From positions 1 through 64,000 of the forward strand of contig JAQWSN010000014.1 of the NCBI GenBank assembly GCA_029243165.1: a stretch of DNA of 64,000 nucleotides, given 5' to 3'. This document shows positions 34,542 to 43,335 of the stretch, piece after piece. How positions within the stretch are numbered: position 1 is the stretch's first letter; every line of letters starts with the position of its first letter. This DNA comes from Flavobacteriaceae bacterium (GTDB taxonomy: Bacteria > Bacteroidota > Bacteroidia > Flavobacteriales > Flavobacteriaceae). A program made the position numbers and the translations under genes. A model generated the notes under the pieces. That model did not search any database and was not told the origin of the DNA. It saw nothing but the letters and a program-made list of their open reading frames with translations.

Positions 34542-35693
34542 TTAATGCATCCTCCTTACCGCATTATACCACCTTTCAGGAACAATATCGTGCGTTGCAG
34601 ATTCATAATCTTTTTCCGTGCAAGCTAATAACGTAGCTTTTTTTATTTTATTATCTAAATGTGAATCATTTGTTAATTCCAGCCACCATCGTTGACTTTT
34701 TTCACTTTTATAAAATACAATTGTTTGATTTGAAAGCGGTATGGAATATTTTATGAATCCTTGATTTACAGCAACTGGATACTCGTCATAACGAAGTGAA
34801 AATCCCTCAATAAAATACCAAACCATCTGCGCCAAAAGTTGATCCATCATTGGAGTGGAAGGCAACTCATGGATTCCTAAAAAACTTACTCTATCGCTTA
34901 TTCCTGCATAACGCGTAAGTGCACAAACATTTCTTGAGTCAATTCCATTTGGCTGACCTTTAAGCGGATCGGCAGTTGCTTGCCAGGACAAACATTTCAT
35001 GTCCATACCTACAATATCTGCATCTCTAAAAATAGGCTCTGTGTTGCTGACGTTATCCAAAACTTCACCCAATCGAATACCCTCAAAATAAAGCTTATTC
35101 ATCAAGTCTTTTTCCTCAGTTGCACAATAATAATTTTGATATCCTAAATTGGTGTAATTGTAGAGCAAATTAGGTTTGTCCATGATAATTCGACTCATGT
35201 AGGAGCGCCCTGAAATCAATTCATCTTCTTGAGAAAAATCAAAAGAACGATCGACAGATACCATATTGACCAACTGATTAAAATCTTGAAAAACTTGGTA
35301 AAGCGGAAAAATTAAATCATGGCTTCCGCCAATAAAAATGGGAACAATATTCATTTGTTTCAAATGAAATCCTATTTCTTTTACCGCAAAGTAGGTGTCC
35401 TTAACCGTGGATCCCTGTGGCAAATCCCCAAGATCAGCAACGTTTAACGACCAATTGCCTGGATAAAGAGCATAAAATTCTTTTCGAAATGCATTGATGT
35501 CGTATTGCGTATTTGCAAAAAAACTATTGCGGTACTCACTTATCCCAATAATTGCAATGTCCAATCCTTTGAGTTCTGGTATTCCAGCTGATTCTGTATG
35601 TAATTTGATGTTTTTACCTAAAACTTGTTTGGGCAATAAAGAAATCCCCAATAAGGGCTCATTGTCAATAGGAACAAGTAATTCAAGGCTCAT
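34542..35693 (-). CDS. Ureohydrolase (arginase)-fold protein, altered metal site
   Basis: This 383-residue protein has the arginase/formimidoylglutamase fold and is normally annotated as formimidoylglutamase in flavobacteria. The metal motifs are incomplete. The GGDHS motif reads GGSHD, the D-A-H-x-D motif reads DRSFD, and the S-x-D-x-D motif reads GMDMK. Several manganese ligands are therefore missing while the scaffold (IFIGGSHDLIFPLYQ, FLGIHELPSTPMMDQ) is intact. This suggests a non-catalytic or repurposed role. No other histidine-degradation gene is nearby. It overlaps topA by 4 bp and lies upstream of gldK, so it may be co-transcribed with both. Confidence 0.75.
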   Translation of the reverse strand: MSLELLVPIDNEPLLGISLLPKQVLGKNIKLHTESAGIPELKGLDIAIIGISEYRNSFFANTQYDINAFRKEFYALYPGNWSLNVADLGDLPQGSTVKDTYFAVKEIGFHLKQMNIVPIFIGGSHDLIFPLYQVFQDFNQLVNMVSVDRSFDFSQEDELISGRSYMSRIIMDKPNLLYNYTNLGYQNYYCATEEKDLMNKLYFEGIRLGEVLDNVSNTEPIFRDADIVGMDMKCLSWQATADPLKGQPNGIDSRNVCALTRYAGISDRVSFLGIHELPSTPMMDQLLAQMVWYFIEGFSLRYDEYPVAVNQGFIKYSIPLSNQTIVFYKSEKSQRWWLELTNDSHLDNKIKKATLLACTEKDYESATHDIVPERWYNAVRRMH

Positions 35694-38167
35694 CTTTTTT
35701 TGGAGGCTTTCTTTTTGGGCTTAGCTTTTGGTTTTCCTAAGTATTTCTCAGCATCTTGCAAGGTGAGCTTGGTCGCATCAACCTCTTTCCCTATTTCAAC
35801 TTTTTGCTTTCCTCGAATGATGTGATGCCTTCCCCAACGAGCTTTTTCAACACGGACTCCAGCCTCACTCCAATCGTGAATGACTTTGTCTTTTTCTTTT
35901 TGGATTTTCTCTTCAATAAGAGTGACTATGTCAGTGTCGCTTAAAGTATCAAAATTGTACTTCTTATTTACGTTGATGAACATTCCACTCCATTTTAAAT
36001 AAGGACCAAACCTTCCAACTCCTTTTGTAACGGGTAACTCTTTGTACACATAAACTGGAGCATCTGCAATTTGTTTTTCTTTGATAAGTTCAACAGCTCT
36101 GTCCAAATCAACTTCAGTCGGTAACATTCCCTTGGGTAGTGAGATAAAAATGCCGTTATGTTTTATGTAAGGTCCAAATCGACCATTATTTACTACAATT
36201 TCTTCCTCTTCAAAGGAACCTACTGTCTTTGGCATTTCAAACAGTTGCATGACTTCCTCAAAACTGATACTTTCCAATTGTTGATTGGGTCCCAAGCTGG
36301 CATAAATTGGTTTTTCTTCCTCTTCTGGATCTCCAATTTGAGCCATTGCCCCAAACTTGCCTAAGCGAACTTTAACCGTTCTTCCAGATTTGGGATCTAC
36401 TCCCAGTACACGTTCACCAGATTCTCGTTCTGCATTTTCTTTAACATGTTCTACTGTAGAGTGAAATTGATTGTAAAAGCGCTTTAGCATCTCTGTCCAA
36501 TCCTTTCCCCCTTTTGCAATATCATCAAAGCTTTGCTCTACTTCTGCAGTGAAGTTAAAATCCAAAATGCTTTTAAAATTGTCAACCAAAAAATCATTTA
36601 CTATCATTCCAATATCGGTGGGAATGAGTTTTCCTTTATCCGCTCCAACTTTTTCTGAAAGTACAGCTTTACCAATGGTGTTTTGTTCTAGAGTAAGCTG
36701 TTCGTAATTTCGCAATTCACCCTCTGAAGCTCCTTTTTCAACATACTTTCTATTCTGTACTGTAGATATCGTAGGTGCGTAAGTTGAAGGTCGCCCAATG
36801 CCTAATTCTTCCATTTTCTTTACCAAAGAAGCTTCTGAATAACGGTAAGGTGGTCTTGAAAAACGTTGAGTGGCTATCATTTTTTGGAGTGCTAACACTT
36901 CTCCAACTGCAACTTTTGGAAGCATTCCACTTTCTTCTTCGTCTTGATCATCCATACCTTCCAAATAGAGTTTTAAAAACCCATCGAAAGTAATTACCTC
37001 ACCCTTGGCTACAAAAACCTCTTTGTGGGATGAGGTTCCTATGTTAATTTGTGTTCTCTCTAATTGAGCATCGCTCATCTGAGAGGCCAGTGTTCTTCTC
37101 CAAATCAGATCATAAAGGCGGCTTTGATCTCGATCAATATCAAGTTGGGTGTTTGAAAAGTTTGTAGGTCGTATTGCTTCATGGGCTTCTTGGGCTCCTT
37201 TATTTTTTGTTTTGAAATTTCGAGGCTGAAAATATTCTTCCCCGTAATTCGTCTTAATTTGAGCAGCAATTTGTTTTTGAGCTTCACCAGATAAATTTAC
37301 ACTATCGGTCCTCATGTAGGTTATGTGGCCCGCTTCATAAAGACGTTGCGCCAATGTCATTGTTTTGGATACCGAAAAGAATAGTTTTCTTGAAGCTTCT
37401 TGTTGTAGCGTAGATGTTGTAAAGGGTGCTGTTGGACTTTTCTTAGCTGGCTTCTTATTTATTTGCTGGACGCGGTAATCAGCATTGATATTTAATTTAA
37501 GAAAATTGTTTGCTTGTTCACTTTGTTCAAATGTCTTGGGTAATTGTGAAGGAATAATTTTACCCTTTGGAGATAAAAAAGTTGCTTGCGTCTTGTAAGT
37601 TTGAGTAGGTTCAAAATTTCGAATTGCCCTTTCACGCTCAACAATAAGCCGAACTGCAACAGACTGAACCCTTCCTGCTGACAAGCCTCCTTTTACCTTT
37701 CTCCACAATACAGGCGATAATTCATATCCTACCAATCGATCTAAAATTCTTCGCGCTTGCTGAGCATTTACTAAGTTGTAATCTATTGTTCGAGGTTTTT
37801 CTATGGCTTTTAAGATGGCATTTTTTGTGATTTCAGAAAAAACAATTCGTTTTGAATTTTGTTCGTTCAAGTCTAAGGTATTAGCCAAGTGCCATGCAAT
37901 GGCTTCTCCTTCTCTATCTTCATCACTAGCCAACCAGACCGTTTCAGATTTTTTGGCCAAGCTCTTCAATTCACTAACCAATTTCTTTTTGTCCTTACTA
38001 ACTATGTATTTTGCTGAAAAATCACCCTCAACATCAACTCCAAGCTCTTTAGAAGGTAGATCTGCAATATGCCCAAAACTTGACGCAACCTTAAAGTTTT
38101 TGCCCAAAAACTTTTCAATTGTTTTTGCTTTTGCTGGTGATTCTACGATTACTAAATTCTGAGCCAT
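35690..38167 (-). CDS. topA: DNA topoisomerase I
   Basis: This 825-residue type IA topoisomerase has an N-terminal Toprim domain (VIVESPAKAKTIEKFLG and SDEDREGEAIAWH). The topoisomerase core has the active Tyr in ITYMRTDSVNLS and the GLSAGRVQSVAVRLI motif. A C-terminal set of topoisomerase C-terminal repeats takes the place of classic four-cysteine zinc fingers, followed by a lysine-rich tail. It relaxes negative supercoils. ATG 38167 is preferred to the upstream codon at 38188 because homologous sequence starts there and a promoter lies just ahead. Confidence 0.96.
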   Translation of the reverse strand: MAQNLVIVESPAKAKTIEKFLGKNFKVASSFGHIADLPSKELGVDVEGDFSAKYIVSKDKKKLVSELKSLAKKSETVWLASDEDREGEAIAWHLANTLDLNEQNSKRIVFSEITKNAILKAIEKPRTIDYNLVNAQQARRILDRLVGYELSPVLWRKVKGGLSAGRVQSVAVRLIVERERAIRNFEPTQTYKTQATFLSPKGKIIPSQLPKTFEQSEQANNFLKLNINADYRVQQINKKPAKKSPTAPFTTSTLQQEASRKLFFSVSKTMTLAQRLYEAGHITYMRTDSVNLSGEAQKQIAAQIKTNYGEEYFQPRNFKTKNKGAQEAHEAIRPTNFSNTQLDIDRDQSRLYDLIWRRTLASQMSDAQLERTQINIGTSSHKEVFVAKGEVITFDGFLKLYLEGMDDQDEEESGMLPKVAVGEVLALQKMIATQRFSRPPYRYSEASLVKKMEELGIGRPSTYAPTISTVQNRKYVEKGASEGELRNYEQLTLEQNTIGKAVLSEKVGADKGKLIPTDIGMIVNDFLVDNFKSILDFNFTAEVEQSFDDIAKGGKDWTEMLKRFYNQFHSTVEHVKENAERESGERVLGVDPKSGRTVKVRLGKFGAMAQIGDPEEEEKPIYASLGPNQQLESISFEEVMQLFEMPKTVGSFEEEEIVVNNGRFGPYIKHNGIFISLPKGMLPTEVDLDRAVELIKEKQIADAPVYVYKELPVTKGVGRFGPYLKWSGMFINVNKKYNFDTLSDTDIVTLIEEKIQKEKDKVIHDWSEAGVRVEKARWGRHHIIRGKQKVEIGKEVDATKLTLQDAEKYLGKPKAKPKKKASKKR

Positions 38168-38185
38168 TAGGATGTGATTTGGATG

Positions 38186-38217
38186 CAAAAGTAGTTAAGT
38201 TTTTTTGGAACTTTCAA
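38186..38217 (-). promoter_or_regulatory. Promoter of topA
   Basis: On the minus strand TACTTTTG (38193-38186) matches the Bacteroidota -7 box. A TTTG (-33 side, CAA at 38215-38217 on the plus strand) lies 21 bp upstream. The -7 box ends 18 bp before the topA ATG at 38167. Confidence 0.6.
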
Positions 38218-38307
38218 ATTTTAGTTCAGGGTTCTCTTAATTTAACTCTTAAAACTCTAATTTGAAATGACTAATTTTAACCTCAATTTCAATAAAAAAT
38301 TCAACTG

Positions 38308-38940
38308 TTGATAGTTAAAGAAAATTTCGCCACCATACAGCATCTTTTTGAGGATGACTTGTTCGAAGAAATCCAAAATGTTAGTCAAATTAAAAAAGTT
38401 CTCAAAGGAGAAATAATGATTGATTTGGGGGAGCAAATTAAATACATCCCTTTATTGCTAGATGGAGCTATTAAAGTAGTTCGAGAAGATGCCTCAGGAG
38501 AAGAATTACTGCTTTACTTTTTAGAATTTGGTAATACTTGCGCTATGACTTTAAATTGTTGTATGGAAAATACTCCAAGTGAAATTCGTGCCATTTGTGA
38601 AGCAGATACTACCTTAATTATGGTGCCTATTCAATACATGGACCCTTGGCTTGCCAAATACCGATCTTGGAGAAATTTTATTTTCGATAATTATCAAAAT
38701 CGTTTGAATGAAATGCTAAAGGCAATCGACTCCTTAACTTTTTTAAAGCTTGATGAGCGTCTGAAAAATTATTTAAAAGAAAAAAGTACAGTTTTAAAAT
38801 CTAATTTTTTAAAGATAACCCATCTAGAAATAGCTGTTGACCTAAATTCTTCAAGAGTAGTTATTTCTAGACTTTTGAAGAAAATGGAAAATGAGGGTGA
38901 TGTTTCCTTGGGCAGAAACACTATCAAAATAAGTTACTAA
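38308..38940 (+). CDS. Crp/Fnr family regulator of the sulfur module
   Basis: This 210-residue regulator has an N-terminal cyclic-nucleotide-binding-like domain (about 15-130), with IPLLLDGAIKVVREDASGEELLLYFLE. A C-terminal winged HTH of Crp type (about 150-205) includes LEIAVDLNSSRVVISRLLKKME. The motif NTCAMTLNCCMEN carries three cysteines and is typical of the Bacteroidota Crp/Fnr branch found beside persulfide dioxygenase and YeeE genes. The frame has no ATG before the conserved region, so the TTG at 38308 is the likely start. I infer regulation of the downstream sulfur genes, perhaps through thiol or persulfide chemistry at the cysteines. Confidence 0.85.
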   Translation: MIVKENFATIQHLFEDDLFEEIQNVSQIKKVLKGEIMIDLGEQIKYIPLLLDGAIKVVREDASGEELLLYFLEFGNTCAMTLNCCMENTPSEIRAICEADTTLIMVPIQYMDPWLAKYRSWRNFIFDNYQNRLNEMLKAIDSLTFLKLDERLKNYLKEKSTVLKSNFLKITHLEIAVDLNSSRVVISRLLKKMENEGDVSLGRNTIKISY

Positions 38941-39012
38941 ATAGGAGGCGGTTGTAACCTCAGTTACTTTCATTTGGTTTTTCTGTAGTATTTTTGATAA
39001 AATTTAGGACTC

Positions 39013-40734
39013 CTGAAGAATTATTTTCCATTTTTAGATTGGATTTCGAACTATCGTTCAGCCTATTTCAAACGTGACTTATTTGCGGGGCTTACTGTTG
39101 CTGTTTTGCTGATTCCTCAAGGCATGGCTTATGCGCTAATAGCTGGGCTTCCTCCTATTTATGGATTGTATGCTGCCCTTACACCACAAATTATTTATGC
39201 TTTTTTAGGAACTTCAAGACAATTAGCTGTAGGACCTGTTGCCATGGATTCTCTTCTAGTTGCTGCAGGATTAGGAGCCCTTTCAATTACTGACCCCAGT
39301 CAATATGTACAAATGGCAATCTTGTTGGCACTTCTTATGGGGGGTATCCAATTACTCCTGGGTTTGTTAAGAATGGGGTTTATTGTTTCCTTTTTATCAA
39401 AACCTGTAATCAGTGGGTTTACCTCAGCAGCCGCAATCATAATCGGTTTCAGTCAATTAAAACATTTATTAGGAATCCAACTCTCTCAAAGTAATCAACT
39501 CCATATCGTGATTGAATCCCTTATCCAATCCAAAGTGCCTATCCATTTTGATACCTTAATCATCGGTATCCTAAGCGTTTTTTTAATTCTTGTATTTAAA
39601 AATTGGAATCGTAAAATTCCCTCAGCTTTAATCGTAGTTGTATTAGGAATCTCTTGGGTCTATTTTAATGGGCTAGATAACGAAGGTGTTGCTGTTGTTG
39701 GGTTTATCCCTGAAGGATTGCCTTCTTTTCAAACCCCACTATTTGAAGCCCATACGATCAAACAACTTTTCCCAACTGCACTTACCTTGGCATTAGTTGC
39801 ATTTATGGAGGCTATTTCTGTTGCTAAGGCCATAGAAGAAAAACATAAAGATTACACCATAAATCCCAACCAAGAACTTATTGCTTTAGGGAGTGCAAAC
39901 ATAATGGGATCCTTTTTTCAATCTTACCCCACCACTGGGGGATTTTCGAGAACTGCTGTAAACGACCAAGCAGGAGCTAAAACAGGCATGGCAGCATTGA
40001 TTACTGCTCTAATCGTAGCTTTGATCTTGATGTTTTTTACAAACTGGTTTTATTATTTGCCAAAAGTAGTACTCGCATCCATTATCATTGTTGCTGTTAT
40101 CAATCTAATCGATCTTAAATTTGCTATTCGCCTTTACACAAAGAGAAAAGATGAGTTTACAATACTGATTGTAACTTTTTTGGCAACCTTATTTTTAGGA
40201 ATTACAGAGGGAATCGTTTTGGGAGTAGTCATCTCTCTCTTATTGCTTGTTTACAGAGCTTCCAAACCACATCATGCATTTTTGGGCAGGATAGGAACTA
40301 CCAATTACTTTAAAAACATCAATCGTTTTCCCGATGAAGTGGTTCATAGAGATGACCTAATTATTCTTCGTTTTGACGCTCAACTATTTTTTGGAAATAT
40401 TCAATATTTTAAAGAGCTTGTTACCAGAGCAATTGAAGAAAAAGAAACTACGGTCAAAGGCTTTGTCATTAATGCTCGTGCAATCAATTACATCGATAGT
40501 ACCGCTTCAGAACAACTTTATGAATTGATTCAAAGCATACAACAAAAAGGAATTCGAGTAATGGTCGTAGGAGCAATAGGTCCGGCAAGAGATTTATTGA
40601 TCAAAAGTAAAATCATTAAAATTCTTAAAAAACAAAACCTGTTCATTACCTCTGGTGATGCTACAGACGACTTTGATGGAGTTACTAAAAAAACACCTTT
40701 ACAAAAAAAACTCAGCCGTCAGAGTAACCCGTAG
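39013..40734 (+). CDS. SulP-family anion transporter with STAS domain, non-canonical start
   Basis: This is the second SulP carrier, with the membrane core LIPQGMAYALIAGLPPIYGLYAAL, GPVAMDSLL and TTGGFSRTAVNDQAGA and a C-terminal STAS domain (INYIDSTASEQLYEL). The conserved amphipathic N-terminus (FPFLDWISNYRSAYFKRDLF) and the first half of helix 1 lie upstream of the first TTG at 39106. In that stretch, back to the TAA at 38998, there is no ATG, GTG or TTG. CTG 39013 is the only near-cognate codon in the right place, and using it gives about 573 residues. The start could be a true CTG or a mutated or miscalled ATG. It follows the Crp/Fnr gene and is probably an importer of sulfate or a related anion. 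Confidence 0.85.
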   Translation: MKNYFPFLDWISNYRSAYFKRDLFAGLTVAVLLIPQGMAYALIAGLPPIYGLYAALTPQIIYAFLGTSRQLAVGPVAMDSLLVAAGLGALSITDPSQYVQMAILLALLMGGIQLLLGLLRMGFIVSFLSKPVISGFTSAAAIIIGFSQLKHLLGIQLSQSNQLHIVIESLIQSKVPIHFDTLIIGILSVFLILVFKNWNRKIPSALIVVVLGISWVYFNGLDNEGVAVVGFIPEGLPSFQTPLFEAHTIKQLFPTALTLALVAFMEAISVAKAIEEKHKDYTINPNQELIALGSANIMGSFFQSYPTTGGFSRTAVNDQAGAKTGMAALITALIVALILMFFTNWFYYLPKVVLASIIIVAVINLIDLKFAIRLYTKRKDEFTILIVTFLATLFLGITEGIVLGVVISLLLLVYRASKPHHAFLGRIGTTNYFKNINRFPDEVVHRDDLIILRFDAQLFFGNIQYFKELVTRAIEEKETTVKGFVINARAINYIDSTASEQLYELIQSIQQKGIRVMVVGAIGPARDLLIKSKIIKILKKQNLFITSGDATDDFDGVTKKTPLQKKLSRQSNP

Positions 40735-40762
40735 AACTATGTAACATAAATAACAATAGACT

Positions 40763-40804
40763 ATGAGATCTTTATTAAATTTGACTGATCTAAAAATAAA
40801 TTGA
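40763..40804 (+). CDS. Possible 13-codon leader frame
   Basis: A short frame, MRSLLNLTDLKIN, ends in a TGA that overlaps the ATG of the persulfide dioxygenase gene (TGATG at 40802-40806). This arrangement could couple translation. There is no other evidence that it is translated. Confidence 0.2.
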   Translation: MRSLLNLTDLKIN

Positions 40805-42213
40805 TGATAATTGAACAAATCTACACAGGATGCCTGTCCCAAGGTGCCTATTACATTGAAAGTAATGGATAAGCTGCCATTATCGACCCTTTAAGAGAAG
40901 TTGCCCCTTACATTGAAAAAGCTAAAAAAAATAACGCCTCGATAAAATATATTTTTGAAACCCACTTTCATGCGGATTTCGTAAGCGGCCATGTAACTCT
41001 AGCCAAAGAAACTGGTGCAACCATTGTCTATGGTCCTGAAGCCAAAACAGGTTTTGATGCACTGATAGCAAAAGATCAGCAAGAGTTTAAAATTGGAGCA
41101 ATTAGCCTCACCGTTTTACACACCCCTGGTCACACTATGGAAAGTACCACCTATTTGCTCCGTGATGAGAAGAATAAAGATATTGCTATTTTTAGTGGTG
41201 ATACCCTTTTCTTAGGTGATGTAGGGCGCCCAGATTTAGCCCAAAAAGCAGCTGACCTCACTCAAGAAGATTTGGCTGGGATACTCTATGAAAGCCTTAG
41301 AAAAAAAATAATGCCTTTGGCTGATGATGTCCTTGTTTACCCAGCTCATGGTGCGGGTTCTGCTTGTGGTAAAAACTTAAGTAAAGAAACTGTTGGAACC
41401 CTTGGCGAACAAAAGAAAACCAATTATGCTCTACGAGCGGACATGACCAAGGATGAATTCGTGAAGGAAGTAACCAATGGTCTTCTGCCCCCTCCTCAAT
41501 ATTTCCCTCTTAATGTAAAAATGAACAAAGAAGGTTATGAGGATATTAAAACCGTCCTAGAATCAGGAACTCAACCCCTTTCTGTAGAGGCTTTTGAAGT
41601 TGCTGCCAATGAAACAGGGGCAATCGTTCTCGATGTGAGACATCAAGACGTTTTTGTCAAAGGGCATATCCCTCAATCTGTTTTTATTGGAATCGACGGA
41701 GGTTTTGCCCCCTGGGTCGGAGCCTTGTTGGGCAATATAGCTCAGCCCATTTTGCTCGTAACTCCAAAAGGAAGGGAAGAAGAAACAGTAACTCGATTAG
41801 CACGAGTTGGATTTGACAATACCCTTGGCTATCTAGAAGGAGGTATTGATGCCTGGAAAAAGGAAGGAAAACTAGTTGATACAATTGAGGGGATTGAGCC
41901 TGAAACCCTCAAAAAACAAATGGAAGACAACGAACTTGAAATTTTTGATGTTCGAAAGCCAAATGAATTCCTTTCTGAACATGTTCCCATGGCACAAAAT
42001 ACTCCTCTTGACTTTATCAATGATCATATGAGTGAATTCCCACAAAAGAATGCATTCTACCTTCATTGTGCAGGGGGATACCGCAGCGTGATTGCGGCAT
42101 CTATTTTAAAGAGTAGAGGAATTCACAATTTAATCGATATCAAAGGAGGTTTTGCAAAAATAAAAGAGTCTGGAATCAAAGTCTCTGATTACGTTTGCCC
42201 TTCAACACTATGA
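40804..42213 (+). pseudogene. Persulfide dioxygenase-rhodanese with in-frame TAA at codon 23
   Basis: The frame encodes a 469-codon metallo-beta-lactamase persulfide dioxygenase fused to two rhodanese domains. It starts MIIEQIYTGCLSQGAYYIES and is interrupted at 40870-40872 by TAA. It then continues in the same frame with AAIIDPLREV, the zinc/iron motif THFHADF, HTPGHT, IFSGDTLFLGDVGRP and PAHG. The first rhodanese domain lacks the active Cys; the second has it in LHCAGGYRS. In homologues the stop position is normally Glu, so a GAA-to-TAA change fits. The next ATG in frame, 41137, lies after both histidine motifs, so re-initiation would give no active dioxygenase, although the rhodanese part (to 42213) stays intact. 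The alternatives are a sequencing error or readthrough. Confidence 0.85.
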
Positions 42214-42232
42214 TTTTTTAATATTACATAAA

Positions 42233-42790
42233 ATGGAGTGGATTTTTCATCCTTGGCCCTGGTATGTTGGTGGCCCAATGATTGCCCTAATCATGTTTTT
42301 ATTACTTTTTTTCGGTAAAAATTTTGGAATATCTTCAAATCTGAGAACATTTTGTACTATCTGCGGTGCAGGAAAATCAAATGAGTTCTTCAATTTTGAT
42401 TGGAAAAAACAACAATGGAATTTAATGGTTTCTGCTGGAGCAATTATTGGAGGTGCACTTGCATCTCATTTCCTAAGCACTGATTCTAGTGTTGCCATTC
42501 ATCCTGACACCATCACTAAACTTCAGGATTTAAGTATTAATAGTGCGGGTAAAGCTTACCTCCCCGAAGAACTTTTTAGTATGCAAGCATTATTGCAACC
42601 TAAAGTATTACTTATCTTATCCATAGGTGGATTTTTAGTTGGCTTTGGAGCCCGATATGCAGGAGGCTGCACTTCTGGACACGCAATATCAGGTCTGAGT
42701 AATCTTCAATTGGTTTCTCTCTACGCGGTTATTGGCTTTTTTATCGGTGGCCTTTTTATGAATCACTTTTTACTTCCTCACATACTGTAA
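42233..42790 (+). CDS. YeeE/YedE family sulfur-compound transporter
   Basis: This 185-residue membrane protein has the YeeE/YedE signature RYAGGCTSGHAISGLS near residues 142-157 and a second cysteine motif, TICGAG, near residue 45. These conserved cysteines are used in the related thiosulfate importer TsuA/YeeE. It has about four or five membrane helices and corresponds to half of the larger transporter. The DUF6691 gene 3 bp downstream supplies the other half. It follows the persulfide dioxygenase gene by 19 bp and probably moves thiosulfate or a related sulfur species. Confidence 0.88.
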   Translation: MEWIFHPWPWYVGGPMIALIMFLLLFFGKNFGISSNLRTFCTICGAGKSNEFFNFDWKKQQWNLMVSAGAIIGGALASHFLSTDSSVAIHPDTITKLQDLSINSAGKAYLPEELFSMQALLQPKVLLILSIGGFLVGFGARYAGGCTSGHAISGLSNLQLVSLYAVIGFFIGGLFMNHFLLPHIL

Positions 42791-42793
42791 ATC

Positions 42794-43207
42794 ATGAGAC
42801 AACTTATTTTTTTAATTATTGGAATTCTTTTCGGAATAACCATGTACAAATCAGAAGCCGCTTCTTGGTTTCGTATCTATGAAATGTTTCAATTTAAATC
42901 ATTTCATATGTATGGTATTATTGGCTCCGCCCTAGTTTTAGGAGTACTGATGATTCAAATAATCAAGCGTTACAAACTAAAATCAGCCTATGGTGAACTT
43001 ATCGTAATTCCCGATAAAACAAAAAGTTTTTCAAGATATGCTTATGGTGGGATTATTTTTGGTTTAGGTTGGGCGCTTGCTGGAGCTTGTCCAGGTCCAA
43101 TATTTACCCTTATCGGAGCAGGATTTTATCCTATTTTGATCGTATTACTTTTTGCAATACTTGGAACTTGGGTCTACGGATTAATAGCCAATAAGCTCCC
43201 TCACTAA
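42794..43207 (+). CDS. DUF6691 / YeeE-like partner protein
   Basis: This 137-residue membrane protein has about four helices and the YeeE-type motif GWALAGACPGPIFTLIG. It is the usual partner of the preceding YeeE protein, with the two forming a split transporter. The gap between them is 3 bp. It is the last gene of the sulfur module; the miaB promoter follows. Confidence 0.85.
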   Translation: MRQLIFLIIGILFGITMYKSEAASWFRIYEMFQFKSFHMYGIIGSALVLGVLMIQIIKRYKLKSAYGELIVIPDKTKSFSRYAYGGIIFGLGWALAGACPGPIFTLIGAGFYPILIVLLFAILGTWVYGLIANKLPH

Positions 43208-43293
43208 TTCCCGATAATTCTGATGAGTCTCCTTTGAATGAATCAAAAAATCATAAGAGACTGACAAAATGACAATATCGCTCGGATTTTTTG

Positions 43294-43301
43294 TAATTTT
43301 G
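43294..43301 (+). promoter_or_regulatory. Bacteroidota -7 element for the miaB operon
   Basis: TAATTTTG followed by C matches the extended TAnnTTTGC box. It lies 34 bp before the miaB ATG at 43336. The -33 region is not convincing. Confidence 0.5.
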
Positions 43302-43335
43302 CATAGCATTTAAATTTAATTCAAGCAGTTATTCG

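Noticed and set aside
41137-42213. A separate 358-residue rhodanese gene starting at ATG 41137
   Set aside because: The upstream frame encodes the missing dioxygenase N-terminus with its metal motifs in the same frame, so this is the tail of an interrupted gene, not an independent gene.
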